The translations under genes and the position numbers were made by a program. A DNA stretch of 64,000 nucleotides, taken from assembly GCA_013398055.1 (NCBI GenBank), contig VZRS01007523.1:689398-753397 (forward strand). Direction: 5' to 3'. Source of the DNA: Ifrita kowaldi. Lineage: Eukaryota > Chordata > Aves > Passeriformes > Cinclosomatidae. Shown piece after piece: positions 1 to 10,523 of this stretch. The notes below the pieces were generated by a model that made no database searches, was not told the origin of the DNA, and saw only the letters and a list, made by a program, of their open reading frames with translations. The first letter of the stretch is position 1, and every line of letters begins with the position of its first letter.

Positions 1-46
1 TTCTGAGTCACTGTTTTACTTGCTATGGCATGAAAACAAAACCTAC

Positions 47-194
47 CCGAACTGCACTGAAAGTCAGTACCACAGTCCGGTTCTGGTTCTTCAGGACAAT
101 CTTTGCTGGTTTTACAGGTTTGTGTATCTCCTAGGGCCTCCAGGCATGCTCTTCCACCAAACTGCCCGAATCTTTCAATACTTCTGGAGCGAAA
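47..194 (-). CDS. C9: C9 coding exon 3: rest of TSP1 and first LDLa cysteines
   Basis: 148 nt (49 codons plus one base), acceptor ending in AAG (a non-C base before AG, with a weak pyrimidine tract) and donor GTAGGT at 41-46. It encodes FRSRSIERFGQFGGRACLE and onward to DCGTDFQCSS. Cysteine spacing and the FRSRSIE block are those of C9. The split Gly codon at the 3' end continues in an exon outside the window. Confidence 0.9.
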
Positions 195-3100
195 CTTGAA
201 AGGTGAATAACATTATTAATATTGCTCAGAAAGAAAAGAGAACTCTACCAGAACTTCAAGGTTTCCAGCTGAACTTAGAACTTTTCAAAATGCAACATCT
301 TTGGGGAAATTTTTTGTTGAAAATCCGTAGGCACAATTCATGCTTAAATGACATTGAAATAAGAATTATGATTAATAATACTTAGCTAGTATGTAGAGAT
401 GCTAAATTTCCACTATTTAGTTTACTGTACTCTTTTGTTTATTTGACTCCAGTGTGGAAATGCATCATTTATATTTTGTATGCTTTCAAGTCTTTGATTT
501 TTTGAAGTCTTAAAAGAACTCCCCTAAGAAAATAAACATTTGCTTTCGAAAAAAAAAATTAAAAAGGAAAAATGGATTGAAAAATAATGTTTTAAACAAA
601 AACACCCACGTGGCCAAAATAGATAATTTTTATGAAAAAAACGTTTTGAATGAGAACACTTAAACATTTGCAGAACTGGATGTAGTATTCTCTTAATCTA
701 TGGCTTCAAATCTGACATTATTTTGGGTTTCATCAAATCATGAACATACAGTATTAAGAGCTGCAATCTGACATTTTCTCATAACCAACAGGCAGACAGA
801 TATCATCCCTTTGGCTGTGACTTTGGAACAAAGACTTCTAAGGACAACTTACCCTTTGAGTGGTGCATGGGTCGCAGGGCCCCCACGCGCTCCAGCTGCT
901 CAGTTTACAGTCTATTGGAGATGGAGCATTCAGTTCCCTTGTTCCCCTGTGGAAAGCTTTTTCTGAAGAGCTGTCAAACAAAATATTCCAGTACAGTCCT
1001 GGGCAGTGTACTGAAATCATGTGTGAGTTTTTATTTAAACCATAGACCAGTATTTTGGAAGCATCTTCAAGCTGATTTCTGTTTCACTTTCACAGCAGTA
1101 CTGAGATGTATCAACAGCTGCCTAATATTAAATTTTTTGTTGGTTTAAAATTACATTAAAATAAACTTTGAAGACTTAATAAGCCAGGTCTTTTCCCATT
1201 TTTTAGATGTTTGTGTAAACAAATGCTCTTCTGGTGGGTCATGTTATTGAAGAGAATGAAACAATAATACACAGAGAACATCTGCAATCTCTTATTCAGA
1301 CAGTGGTTATGCTCCCCAATATGTAAAGCTAAAGACAAAGAGACAGCAGCACATCTCAAATACGTGCAGCACTTCAATACTTCTTTGTGATTTTAGCTTA
1401 TTGACTTTGATGGTGTTGCTCTTAAGCCTGGATAAAAGCATAAATGTTTTCCAGAGTTGAAAGAAGACCCATACATAAAGGTATTACTTGGTAACAGGAT
1501 AATTTACATTGCTAGAAAAAACAGACATGTTTATCTATCTTACTGTTCTTCAGCTTGCCAAGTTGAATACTCTTGCAGTTAGGCCTACTTTTTTTTAGAG
1601 TGACTTGTCATTTTGGTGCTCAGTTTTAAATACCATCAAACTTCTGGTTTTCAGTAAGTGTAAGGCCATCAGTTAATAGAAATCAAGTTTACTTAAAGCA
1701 CCCACTGGTAGTTATTAAAAACTGATGCACTGTAGAATGACTTACCAAGTTTAAAAAGTTTACTGGTGACTTTATCTTCACAGGTAGCAATAGCAGATAG
1801 CAGAGGAATAAAGGAGCGATGAAGTCTGGCTTGCCTTCTTTACTCTCAGTAATTTATTGCAATTTGGCCTTACATCCGGACTATTCATCCTCTCTGAAGC
1901 AATCTCTCTCTGCATCTCTCCAAGTTAGTGCTCTTGCCTCTGCTCTACAATGGGACCTTCTTTTCTGAGCCCAGCTGGTTGGCAGATCTGCAGTTCCTGC
2001 AGTGTGAGGTACTTACGGGTTTTCATTGCAAGCAGGGCTTTGCCCTCCGCTCTTTGACCCCCTTACGTCATACAAACATCACAGGAGTCAGGAGCCCAAA
2101 CAAATGTAATCTGATTCTACAAGATTAGGAAATCTGCAGTGTGGATGAGAAAGACATAGAATTTGATCCAGCTCTCTGGTGCCATTTATTCTATGTTCAA
2201 TTTACATGTGTACTAAGTTGTTACTGAGACAATACATAGACCTCTTTCCAGCTATCAAGTCTTCACCAGCTCAGGGATCACAGGCTTGCCCGACACTTTG
2301 CCATGACAACTATTAAACACCGAAATAGGTTACCCAGGGAAATGGTAGAATGTCCTTCCCGGGAAATATGCAACACTGTTGGCAGGACCCCTGGATAACC
2401 TAATATAAAGCCCTGTTTTGAAGACCGTAGCCCTGTTTTGAAGATCATAGAATATCTTCAGAAGTTCTTTTCAACGCATTCAGTAGTTCAGTGAAATTCT
2501 GGAAAATTGTAGTGTATTTGAAATTTGATGTAGCCTCTTCAAAAACAACTCTTTCATCTGTAATTAGCTCATCTTATTGATACTTCATGCTAAGCAAGCA
2601 ACTCTTGAAAAAAGTTCCTGTACAGTTTTGTATGATGTATTTTCCCACCACTTAGCATGACTGTAATGTCAGCAGTGGGAAAACATTAAAATCTACTGCT
2701 CTGGCAAATGAATGAGAATCAGCTTGTTCCTCACTGTATCTGCAGGATGCCTTTCCATCTCCTTACTGATGGAAGACTGCAAATGTTTAAGTAACAACAT
2801 CTGTTCTTGCATGTTGGGTTGAAGACTGACAGGTTGTCCTTAAAGATAGTAGGAGTGAGAACTCTTAGATGCTAGACCTGTAAGATATATTGAGGCATCT
2901 AATGGGATTTATGAAAGCAGATATTTATCTTATTCCTAGTAGTTACCAAGTATTCTGACGTTAGACAAATTTACATTGAAATGTATTTCTGAACTTTTAA
3001 ATTACTGTAAAAATAGAGCCAAAAACCCTTAGAGGCAAGAAGAATTAATCATGGAAAGCAGACACATGCCTAAAGAAGCAATCAGACTTAAACTAGTTCA

Positions 3101-6100
3101 GGTCCCAAAGATTCTCCCAGAGGTTGTTGTAAGTCATTGTTTAGAGTCTAAAGTAAAAATCACAGGCAGAAAAGACTGAGTTGAAGTTTCCAATGTAAAT
3201 GGAACTCTTGCCATCAACTGTCTGCAAACCAGAGCTGATGGTAGTCTCTGACTGACTTTTGAGTGGCAACATTTTTCACATAATTAAAGATCTTTTCCAA
3301 CCTAAATGATTCTATCCTTTTCTGATAATCACAATTCAGCAACTTTTCCAAGAATATTCATTGAGTGATGTACATACACCCACAGGCCTTCTCCAGCACA
3401 CTGTATGAGGTTCACATGATTTGCGGCAGGTCCAGCTTTAGGGTTTTGAATTTACTTGAGGTTAGAGAAATAAAAATAGTAATAAAAAAAATCAGAAAAA
3501 ACTCATTGCAAATGATTCATAAAATCTGAAACACCTATTGCATCCGCTATACAGATTATCTGGGAATTCAAAGGGACATATATTCAACAACATTGTTCAG
3601 AAGAACCAAGATACTGCAAAAATTTGCAAACCTGTCACGTCCACGTTAAATTTGAAGTAAAAGTGTTTCTGAAAAACCACACTGAAACAGATACTAAGTC
3701 ACACAATTTAAATGGGAGAGGAGATAATAAAAACAGTTCAGCTACTGAAGAACATCACTGAAGCTGACAGTTGGGAGCATAAACTTTAGAGACAGGCATG
3801 GAAATCAAAACACCTTCTCTGCTATCCTTTATTGAGAGTTTTGAGGGACAGAAGAGTACTCTTTGGAAGGTAAAAGCTGTTTCACAATCAGTACACAGAA
3901 CTGTTTGCACCTTGTCTTGGATTGCACAGTACACTTTATACACCCTCAGGCCACACAGCTCTGATGATTTGCTCTTGAGTCATATTTCAGAATAGGGGGC
4001 TGTTCATTTCATCACTTACAAAACAGATAACTCAAAAAAAGTCCTGATTTGATAATTATCACTGACCAAGAAATAAGGCATATCTTTCTGTAATTTGAAG
4101 ACATGATAGCATCACATGAGAGCATACTTTGCCAACTGTTGTTGCTAGCACCATCTTCAAGCTGCATAGCCTTTGGTATGCTGGGGAGCTGGGCTGCTGG
4201 CCAGTGTTGTCTGCTATGTATTTTCTCTAATAATCGTATCTTCTGTCTGGACAGTTTCTAACTGAACATACCCAATTAAACCTGTGTTTTAATTGAATTT
4301 GAATGTTAAAGTAATAATAACCACCAAAACATAAGGAGCAAGGGGCTGACCAATGTATGGTGGAATGACTCCATCAGGGGACAAGAGAAAGGCTGCAGAT
4401 GTCATTTATCTGGACCTCTGTACAGCCTTTGACATGGTCCCCCACAACATTCTTCTCTCTGATTTGGAGAGTGATGGATTCAATTCCATACTGATAGATG
4501 GATAAGAAAGTGGTTGGGTGGTCACATCCAGAGGTTAATGGTCAATGGCTCAGAGTCCCAGTGGACATCAGTGACAAGTGGTGTCCCTCAGGGGTCTGTA
4601 CTGGGACCAGTGTTATTTAATATCTTCTTCAATGGCATAGACAAAGGAATCGAGAAAAACCCTCAGCAAATTTGCAGATCACACCAAACTGAGTGGTGCT
4701 GATGACACTCCTGAGGGATGGGATGCCATCCAGAGGGACCTGGACAAGCTCCAGGAGTGGGCCCATGGGAATCTAATGAGGCTTAACAAGACCAAGTGCT
4801 GATGCTGCACCTCGGGAGGGACAACCCCCGGTATCAGCACAGGCTGGGCATGAACAGACCAAGAGCAGCCCTGCCCAGAAGGACTTGGGGGTGCTGTGGG
4901 TGAGAGGCTGGACATGCCCCAGCCATGGGCACTCGCAGCCCAGAGAGCCAAACGTGTCCTGGGCTGCATCCAGAGCCCCGTGGGCAGCAGGGGAGGGAGG
5001 GGATTGTGCCCCTCTGCTCTGCTCTGGTGAGACCCACCTGGAGCCCTGCATCCAGCTCTGGGGTCCCTGCACAGGAAGGACAGGGACTTGTCAGAGAGCC
5101 CAGGGGAAGCCACTAAGATGATGAGAGGGATGGAGCACCTCTCCTGTGAGGAAAGGGTGAGAGAACTGGGATTGTTCAGCCTGGAGAACAGGCAGCTTAG
5201 GGGTGACCTCACTGCAGCCATCCCATACCTGAAGGGAGCCTACAAGAACGATGCAGAGGGGCTTTTTACCAGAGCGTGGAGTGACTGGATAAGGGGGAAC
5301 AGATTAGAAGAGAGTAGGTTTAGATTAAATATTAGGAGGAAGTTCTTTGTTGTGAGGATAGTGAGGCATTGGCACAGCTTGCCCAGAGGAGTTGCGGATG
5401 CCCCATCTGTGGAAGTGTTTAAACCAGGCTGGATGGAGCTCTGAGCAACCTGGTCTAGTGAAAGGTGTCCCTATGCACAGGTGGGACCTTCAAGATTATC
5501 TTGGCACTACCCCTCTGCCTCCCACTAGACCAGGTTGCTCAAAGTCTTACCCAATCTGGCTGTGAACACTCCCAGTGTTGGTAATCCACAGCCTCCTGGG
5601 GCAACCTGCTCCAGTGTCTCGCTACCCCCAAAGTAAAGAACTCCTTCCTAAAACCTAACCTAAATTTCCCCTCGTTCAGAGTGCATGCATTACTCCTCAT
5701 CCTATCACTATAGTTCCTGATGAAGAGTACCTGTCTAGGCTCCCGGTAGGCACCTTCAGATACTGGAAGGTCTGGGGACTATGAGGTCTCCACACAGCCT
5801 TCTCCAGGCTGAACAGCCCCAACTTGCTCAGTCTGTTGTTGTAGAGGAGGTGCTTCTGTCTTCTTATTAACTTTGTGGCTTCCTCTGGACTGGCTTCAAC
5901 ATATGTCTGTTATAAGGCTCACAATTTTTCATTACTTAATTTTGACCATTCTTGTAAATGACAGACATTTCTGGTAGCGTAGCTCTTCACATAATCATTT
6001 GGTAGGGACTAGGCCTTCATTCTCCTCCTAGAGATACTTGCAGTGAAAACACAGAGGCTATATTTCCTAGGATTAGAAATAGGCTGTCTAGGAGGCTTTA

Positions 6101-6509
6101 AATACTAAGAGAAGTACTATCAGCATAAAATTGTGCATCTTCAGAAAGAAATAGATTGAAACTTGCACGCAACAGAAAAAACATACCTGAGCTTTACCTG
6201 CCTCCAAAAATATGGCTTCAACTACTATCAGTCACTTTTTTTGTGTCACATATACCCGAAATAAACAGATAAACCATTGCTTATCTGACTCCTCAAAATA
6301 CAGCAAGAAGTAGTTTTCTTTTTCATAGGATATCTGAGGAAGGCACCATTAGAAACATCCACACTGGATGTTTAAACTCTGTGATAGAGAAACAAAACAG
6401 TGCAGAAGACAAAGAACACTTACCTTCTATTTTCCCCCCAAAGTGAAGAAACCGTCTCTGCATTGCATAGTATGGCTAGAAGCTGCAGGATAACGTGCAT
6501 GATTCTCAT
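47..6509 (-). CDS. C9: Complement component C9, N-terminal part (three exons, continues past the left edge)
   Basis: Spliced partial CDS: 6424-6509, 853-946 and 47-194 on the minus strand. C9 is a secreted plasma protein that polymerises at the end of the complement cascade to complete the membrane attack complex. Joined without frame break, the exons give a signal peptide (residues 1 to about 18), a short linker, a thrombospondin type 1 domain (from about I40-D41-C42, with the C-mannosylation motif W47-S-A-W50 and C53-D-P-C56), then the start of an LDL-receptor class A module (DCGTDFQCSS). Segments such as FRSRSIE and FGQF match mammalian C9 closely. The MACPF and EGF parts lie outside the window. 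All splice sites are GT-AG and the phases agree (2, 0, 1). C9 rather than C6, C7 or C8 is supported by a single N-terminal TSP1 directly followed by LDLa and by its position 3' of DAB2. Expected expression is hepatic; I see no diagnostic regulatory site. Confidence 0.9.
195..852 (-). other. C9 intron 2
   Basis: 658-nt AT-rich GT-AG intron between the two TSP1-coding exons. I see nothing else in it apart from a short A-rich tract near 549-566. Confidence 0.85.
853..946 (-). CDS. C9: C9 coding exon 2: start of TSP1 domain
   Basis: 94 nt, acceptor TTTCCACAG and donor GTAAGT. It encodes residues 30-60 plus the last base of codon 29. Visible residues PIDCKLSSWSAWGPCDPC align with human C9 (HIDCRMSPWSEWSQCDPC). 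Confidence 0.92.
2315..2490 (+). mobile_element. Diverged CR1 LINE 3' fragment
   Basis: The stretch beginning AGGTTACCCAGGGAAATGGT and running through GGACCCCTGGATAACCTAAT to ATCTTCAGAAGTTCTTTTCAA follows the order of the CR1 3' end (glycine-tryptophan-poor tail of ORF2, then the terminal UTR). It is old and degraded, and includes a short internal duplication (2409-2448). No ORF remains. Confidence 0.55.
2409..2448. repeat. Two-copy 20-bp tandem repeat inside CR1 remnant
   Basis: AGCCCTGTTTTGAAGACCGT is followed directly by a second copy differing only in the last four bases. It probably arose by local duplication after the CR1 insertion. Confidence 0.8.
3283..3318 (+). mobile_element. CR1 LINE 3'-terminal scrap
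   Basis: AAAGATCTTTTCCAACCTAA followed by ATGATTCTAT matches the end of CR1 elements (AAGGTCCCTTCCAACC then ATTCTATGA repeats). It is too short to type a subfamily. Confidence 0.5.
4330..5481 (+). mobile_element. 5'-truncated CR1 LINE, ORF2 reverse transcriptase remnant
   Basis: Non-LTR retrotransposon fragment read on the plus strand. Visible in order: DVIYLDLCTAFDMVPHNIL (reverse-transcriptase palm), TSGVPQGSVLGPVLFNIF (the conserved GVPQGS block), a FADx box, and the C-terminal tail LSCEERVRELGLFSLE to FRLNIRRKFF. It is dead: a one-base shift lies before the FADx box near 4660-4670, the second catalytic Asp of FADD reads His (GATCAC at 4677-4682), and several stops interrupt the frame between 4480 and 5090. 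The 3' end stops at GGTGTCCCTATGCACAG, short of the normal CR1 tail, and abuts an opposite-strand CR1. Long antisense reading frames here (for example 4679-5221) are shadows of the element. Confidence 0.9.
5442..5541. repeat. Inverted repeat formed by the two CR1 tails
   Basis: TGAGCAACCTGGTCTAGTG at 5442-5460 is exactly complementary to CACTAGACCAGGTTGCTCA at 5523-5541, with about 62 bp between the arms. It could fold as a hairpin in the C9 intron 1 transcript. Confidence 0.85.
5482..5905 (-). mobile_element. Second CR1 LINE fragment, inverted relative to its neighbour
   Basis: Read on the minus strand this is the last roughly 420 bp of a CR1: TCCTCTGGA in its target-proximal part, then GGAAGGAGTTCTTTACTTTG, CTGGAGCAGGTTGCCCCAGG, GAGCAACCTGGTCTAGTGGG and AGATAATCTTGAAGGTCCC. 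It is 5'-truncated and coding capacity is lost. Its tail meets the tail of the plus-strand CR1 at about 5481, giving a tail-to-tail pair. Confidence 0.85.
6424..6509 (-). CDS. C9: C9 coding exon 1: start codon and signal peptide
   Basis: The frame opens with ATG (6507-6509) and encodes MRIMHVILQLLAILCNAETV, a short basic start, a hydrophobic core and a plausible cleavage site after CNA. A second in-frame Met lies at residue 4. The exon ends in AG before GTAAGT, leaving two bases of an Arg codon completed by the first G of the next exon. That phase match and the signal-peptide character select this over other ATGs upstream of the TSP1 exon. The 5' UTR length is not determined. Confidence 0.82.
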
Positions 6510-6600
6510 TTTGTTCGTGAATAGACTAGAATTGTCGTGACTGAATTTGTAATTTATTTATTTGTTCCTTTTGTTATTTATTACCAAGAGAACAAACAGA
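6510..6600 (-). promoter_or_regulatory. Possible C9 5' UTR and AT-rich core promoter
   Basis: Immediately upstream of the C9 ATG on the minus strand lies a run of AATAAATA-type sequence (about 6552-6585), which could act as a TATA-like element. There is no CpG island, as expected for a liver-type tissue-specific gene. The transcription start cannot be fixed from sequence alone. Confidence 0.3.
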
Positions 6601-8141
6601 AAGCAGCGTGTACTGAAGAATGCCAGTAACTGGCCAAAACTGCCTTACTGTAAGTGCTCTAAAGTTCACTTTTAAGAAAATTCCACTTTTTCCCTGGATG
6701 GGGAAATACTGTGAAGCACTTGCAAGGTTAAAAATAAACCAATTTTGTTTAACAGTACCTTTTGAATATAAGAAAGACATTACGTATTGAATTAAGAGAA
6801 CCATTAACTGCCTAGTAAAAAAGCTGTCATAACAGTGACTCACGTAAAGAACAAATAGTTCCTAAGGCGGAGCTGTTTACAACAGCAAGTTCAGTGTATA
6901 ACAACTTTGGAATCCTCATTTGGAGTACTGGAGGACTAAAGTCCCAAGATTCTTTTTTCATTCCTCCCCCAGTCAATATAAAAGAACAACATGGTATTTT
7001 TTGTGGGTTTGAATGAGACTAAAACTCATCTAGCTTTCACTCTGTAACAAAAACCCAAACCACAAGCCAACTCCTTAGAAGGGCATTCCTTTTCAGCAGT
7101 TTGCTGTAATCCGGATTTAAGGCATCATGTGTTGGACAAAGTCACAAGACAGAAGTCATTCATAAATAACCTGTTTTTTAGCTGTTAAGAATTACATATC
7201 TGGATGCAATCTTAAAATAATCATCATGCTTAAAGATATTCCAAATTACCATGTCTCGGTCCAGCTTGATGAGTCCAGTGACAATAAACTCATTTATTAG
7301 GCAAGAATGCAAGGCTCAGACACTTGTAATATTGTATTGTTTCATCATAGCTGCCATCACAGTTCACTGTTCTTTAAGACAGAGACTCAGAGTAAACAGC
7401 TATTCAAAGTTAGCTAGCAGACCAGCAAGCACCTTTGGTCAGCTTGTAAGAGGTCCTGCTAACAAGCTCTGAGTGACTATCCTGATGGCCATTTCAAAAT
7501 CTAGGACTGACTAGCAGTGATTTAAATCCTTAACTGAAATGCTGGTAAATATATTCGTTCATATGGGCATTAAGATGGTCAATTGTCCTCTTAGTTTTAA
7601 TAATAAATTACATGGTGCCATGCAGTTAAGGAGATAAAAAAAACCCCAAACTGTGGCTCTGTAAACCCCTTAACCTATACTTCAAGCTGGATGACAAATC
7701 CCTTGCAATAAGTTGTTTTTAATCCCTTAACCATAAAACAATATTAGAAATAAGCAGAATAGTCTGAAACAGCAGCTTACTAACAGATTTATTGTTTTTT
7801 TAATCTATCTCTGTTAAAGGAGTTATGTAATTTCTTCCAAACATGAGAACATGTTCTAATTGAGATTTCCCAACATCTGTTTAGATTTCCTGCAAAGCTG
7901 GAATACACAAGTTGAATTACTGACACTTCTGAGTGCGATGCAATTTAAGCACCCAGCTCCCATGGTCCTGCAGAAAGAACCAAGAAAGCATGCTTAGTAG
8001 CAACAAGCTCAGGCCAAGCAGGTGAAGGGACAAAGTTCTAGTGACAGTTTTTACAAAATTAGTTGGAGATTTTATTTTTAGTATGGCACAGCATTTTTCG
8101 AACAGGTCCAATGAAAGAAGTTACAGAAAGACACTTTGCCA

Positions 8142-8191
8142 TCAGACAGCTATGGAACCTGTGACAGCTATGGAACCTGTGACAGCTATGG
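8142..8191. repeat. 18-bp minisatellite, about 2.8 copies
   Basis: Unit GTGACAGCTATGGAACCT is repeated in tandem: a partial copy, then 8161-8178 and 8179-8191. It lies in the C9-DAB2 interval, possibly within the DAB2 3' UTR. Confidence 0.9.
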
Positions 8192-8399
8192 ATTCTTAGG
8201 CTTTGAGCTTCTGATGTCGACTAGACCACAAGATTGAGTTACAGAGGACAGAATCAACAACCACACTGATGTTCATTTGGTATGAAGAGTTGCTTCTTTT
8301 TAATGTCATTAAGTAACAGATACTACAGTTTTATATAACAGTGTAACATCAATAAGTTTCTACATTTCCAGTTTGAGACAAATACTTAAATTTGTGATT

Positions 8400-8401
<2 letters not shown>

Positions 8402-8432
<31 letters not shown>
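8402..8432. repeat. T31 homopolymer
   Basis: 31 consecutive T on the plus strand (A31 in the DAB2 sense). Length is likely polymorphic or assembly-sensitive. I see no recognisable retroposed sequence attached to it. Confidence 0.95.
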
Positions 8433-8434
<2 letters not shown>

Positions 8435-9715
8435 ATTACAGAAAGTGCAAGAGAAGTTTGTATACAAGACTAATTGCATGACTGGCTGAACTAGCTACTA
8501 AGGCTGTATTCAAGTTGACTTTCTTAGCTCTCCAGTTTAGCAACAGCTTAGGCATTTGATTTAACAATAACATTTCAAGTTTATACTTAGCATTAACAGA
8601 AAAACTTCTGACACATCAGTCATCACCACTGGCCAAGAATGCTGTTACAGGCAGTTGTAACTGGTTCAAAAATCTGTTAGTAAAGAGGCTCTTGAGAAAA
8701 GTCATGCTTTTCAAGAGATAGAGTACTACCTCACATTAATGGCACAGAGGTGGTTCATCTGTTTACAAGGAGCCTAGGCATGGAGTGAAGCCATTATGGT
8801 GTTTTTGTTTTCTAACATGCTGGAAACATACCCCCCCACACCATGTGACAACTCAAACTGAGCACATCAGGGATTCACTGAGATATAAGCAAGAACCTTA
8901 CCTGCTAGTTCCATTTGTCTGCCAAGCCACCTTAATAGAAAAGTAATCCTAATATATTTCCCTCCCTGAAAAATGCCATATTAGCACCAAGACAACAGTT
9001 AGTGTCCACAACTACCTAAATATTCTGCAAAAGTTTTTCAGCTTACAGTGTAGGCCTCTAGTACTCAGGGCGTCAGCAGTGCTGTTGCAGACCCCGCAGT
9101 CCCTTAATGACACATTTATGGCAGAATGATACTTTTACTTTTAGTGAAATAGACTAATATTAGATTCTTTTCCTCTAGACATAGTTATATTTTTGTGGCT
9201 TAGAGACCAAGTCATCTGTCCAGTCACCAATTAGAACTGAGTAGCATCCACTTAACTTCACAACTGGCTGCTGCTGTCATAACGGGCAGCTGACCTAGTT
9301 GTTTAAAGTATGGAGTTTTAGCTACTAATTCAATACCCTTATGCAAAGGCAACACCTCTTCCCCAGGTACATTAAGTTCCTCTATTTTGGGACAGTAAGT
9401 GCTATGTAAAGGGAAATGGTACAAGACACATTACTCAGTGCCAACCTCTCTGTAAAGGAGTGCAAAGAACTAAAGTAAAGGTAACATCCACCAATACGAA
9501 TTTGGGTTTTCAGCGTGAGTCAATATCCCCATTTGCTTTGCCCTGAATTATCATCTTCACAGCATGTTCTTTGAGGGTCCATGCTTCAATCCACCTGGAT
9601 ATGATTGCAGACATCACGAAACAACAGCAAGAATAGCAGACAGCAAAGTGTAACACGTAGAAAAATCACGTTGAGAAGAGGTCCAGTTATTCCATTTGTC
9701 CTTTTCTGGTTATGC

Positions 9716-10455
9716 CTAGTATGATGGAAAGGAATTAGTGTTAGAATGGGTCTAAGTTATGGCTTTATTGCTTAAACAGAACCACTGAGAACAAAACTAC
9801 AGCCATAAATACCAACACTTGTCTTCTGTCAGAAGCTAGACAGTATTTCAGGGGAAGACAAAGATATTACAGAAGAAGATTTACTGGATCAACAGATCAT
9901 ACTCTCCAGTCAATGGTATGAAATTTTAAATTACATTAGTTTCTAGCAACAAAAGATCTTATAACAGCATTTGATTAAAAATCAGAGTAAGAGCCTTACT
10001 CTAGTTTTTCTCCAATTTACCCAGAGTCCATAAACGCAACTGTTGAGGAGATTAAACTTCAGAAAGCTGTGTGCTGTATACAGGGCATTCTATGCTAATA
10101 GTATCCAACAGATATCTGAACGTATTAAAGTCAGCCCCTCTGAGTTTTGCAGAACATATATAGTCATTAATTTTCCTCAAGGAAAGGAAATCTAGATCTA
10201 TTGTGGGCTTGAGATTTAAGTCTGGGGAAGAATAAAGGCTTTATTTCTAAGAAAGTGAAGCTGGCTAGGCTTAGACAGAATGCAGCTATGTACAAGTCTG
10301 ATAGAAGTACTATAGCAGAAGTTCTTTCAAGCACTGTTTGCCATACTTCAGAGAGCATTAGTGTTAAGCTGCAGTTTTTAGCTATCTCTTTACCAAACAT
10401 TTCCTCAATTAATTTCAGAGGATGAAGTAGGTTGGTTTATTAGTGGAAGACTTAC
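9716..10455 (-). other. DAB2: Putative intron within the DAB2 3' UTR
   Basis: It begins with a consensus donor directly after the stop-codon exon. The right-hand limit is the candidate acceptor at 9716-9717. Nothing else recognised inside. Confidence 0.4.
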
Positions 10456-10523
10456 CTGATCTATGCAAACGGGTTGCCAAAATGATCACCAAAGGGACCG
10501 GAAGGTGATTTCTGAGATTCCTT
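10456..10523 (-). CDS. DAB2: DAB2 last coding exon, residues 732-751 and stop
   Basis: Acceptor TTTCCTTAG, then KESQKSPSGPFGDHFGNPFA and TAG (10461-10463). Human ends DPFGNPFA. Only five bases follow the stop before the donor GTAAGT, so the rest of the 3' UTR lies in another exon. At that distance the junction should not trigger nonsense-mediated decay. Confidence 0.93.

Larger units (their letters stand above)
947..6423 (-). other. C9 intron 1, carrying CR1 insertions
   Basis: About 5.5 kb between the signal-peptide exon and the TSP1 exon. It contains four CR1-derived segments (about 2315-2490, 3283-3318, 4330-5481 and 5482-5905), listed separately. The rest is AT-rich sequence with only short chance reading frames. 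No alternative first exon with a compatible phase was found. Confidence 0.75.
8050..9715 (-). other. DAB2: Candidate terminal 3' UTR exon of DAB2
   Basis: The stop-codon exon ends in a good donor (GTAAGT at 10450-10455), so at least one further non-coding exon is expected. The best acceptor I see is TTTCCATCATACTAG ending at 9716, preceded by a branch-like CTAAC. That puts the exon start at 9715. Minus-strand AATAAA signals occur at 8071-8076 and 7788-7793, and either could end the transcript. Both boundaries are inferred and no coding function is expected. Confidence 0.35.

Noticed and set aside
1156..1377. Minus-strand frame starting MKCCTYLRCAAVSLSLALH as an alternative C9 signal peptide
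   Set aside because: No donor with the required phase near its hydrophobic part. The exon at 6424-6509 fits in phase and has a consensus donor.
4679..5221. 180-codon minus-strand frame
   Set aside because: Antisense shadow of the CR1 ORF2 remnant, a common artefact of GC-rich CR1 sequence.
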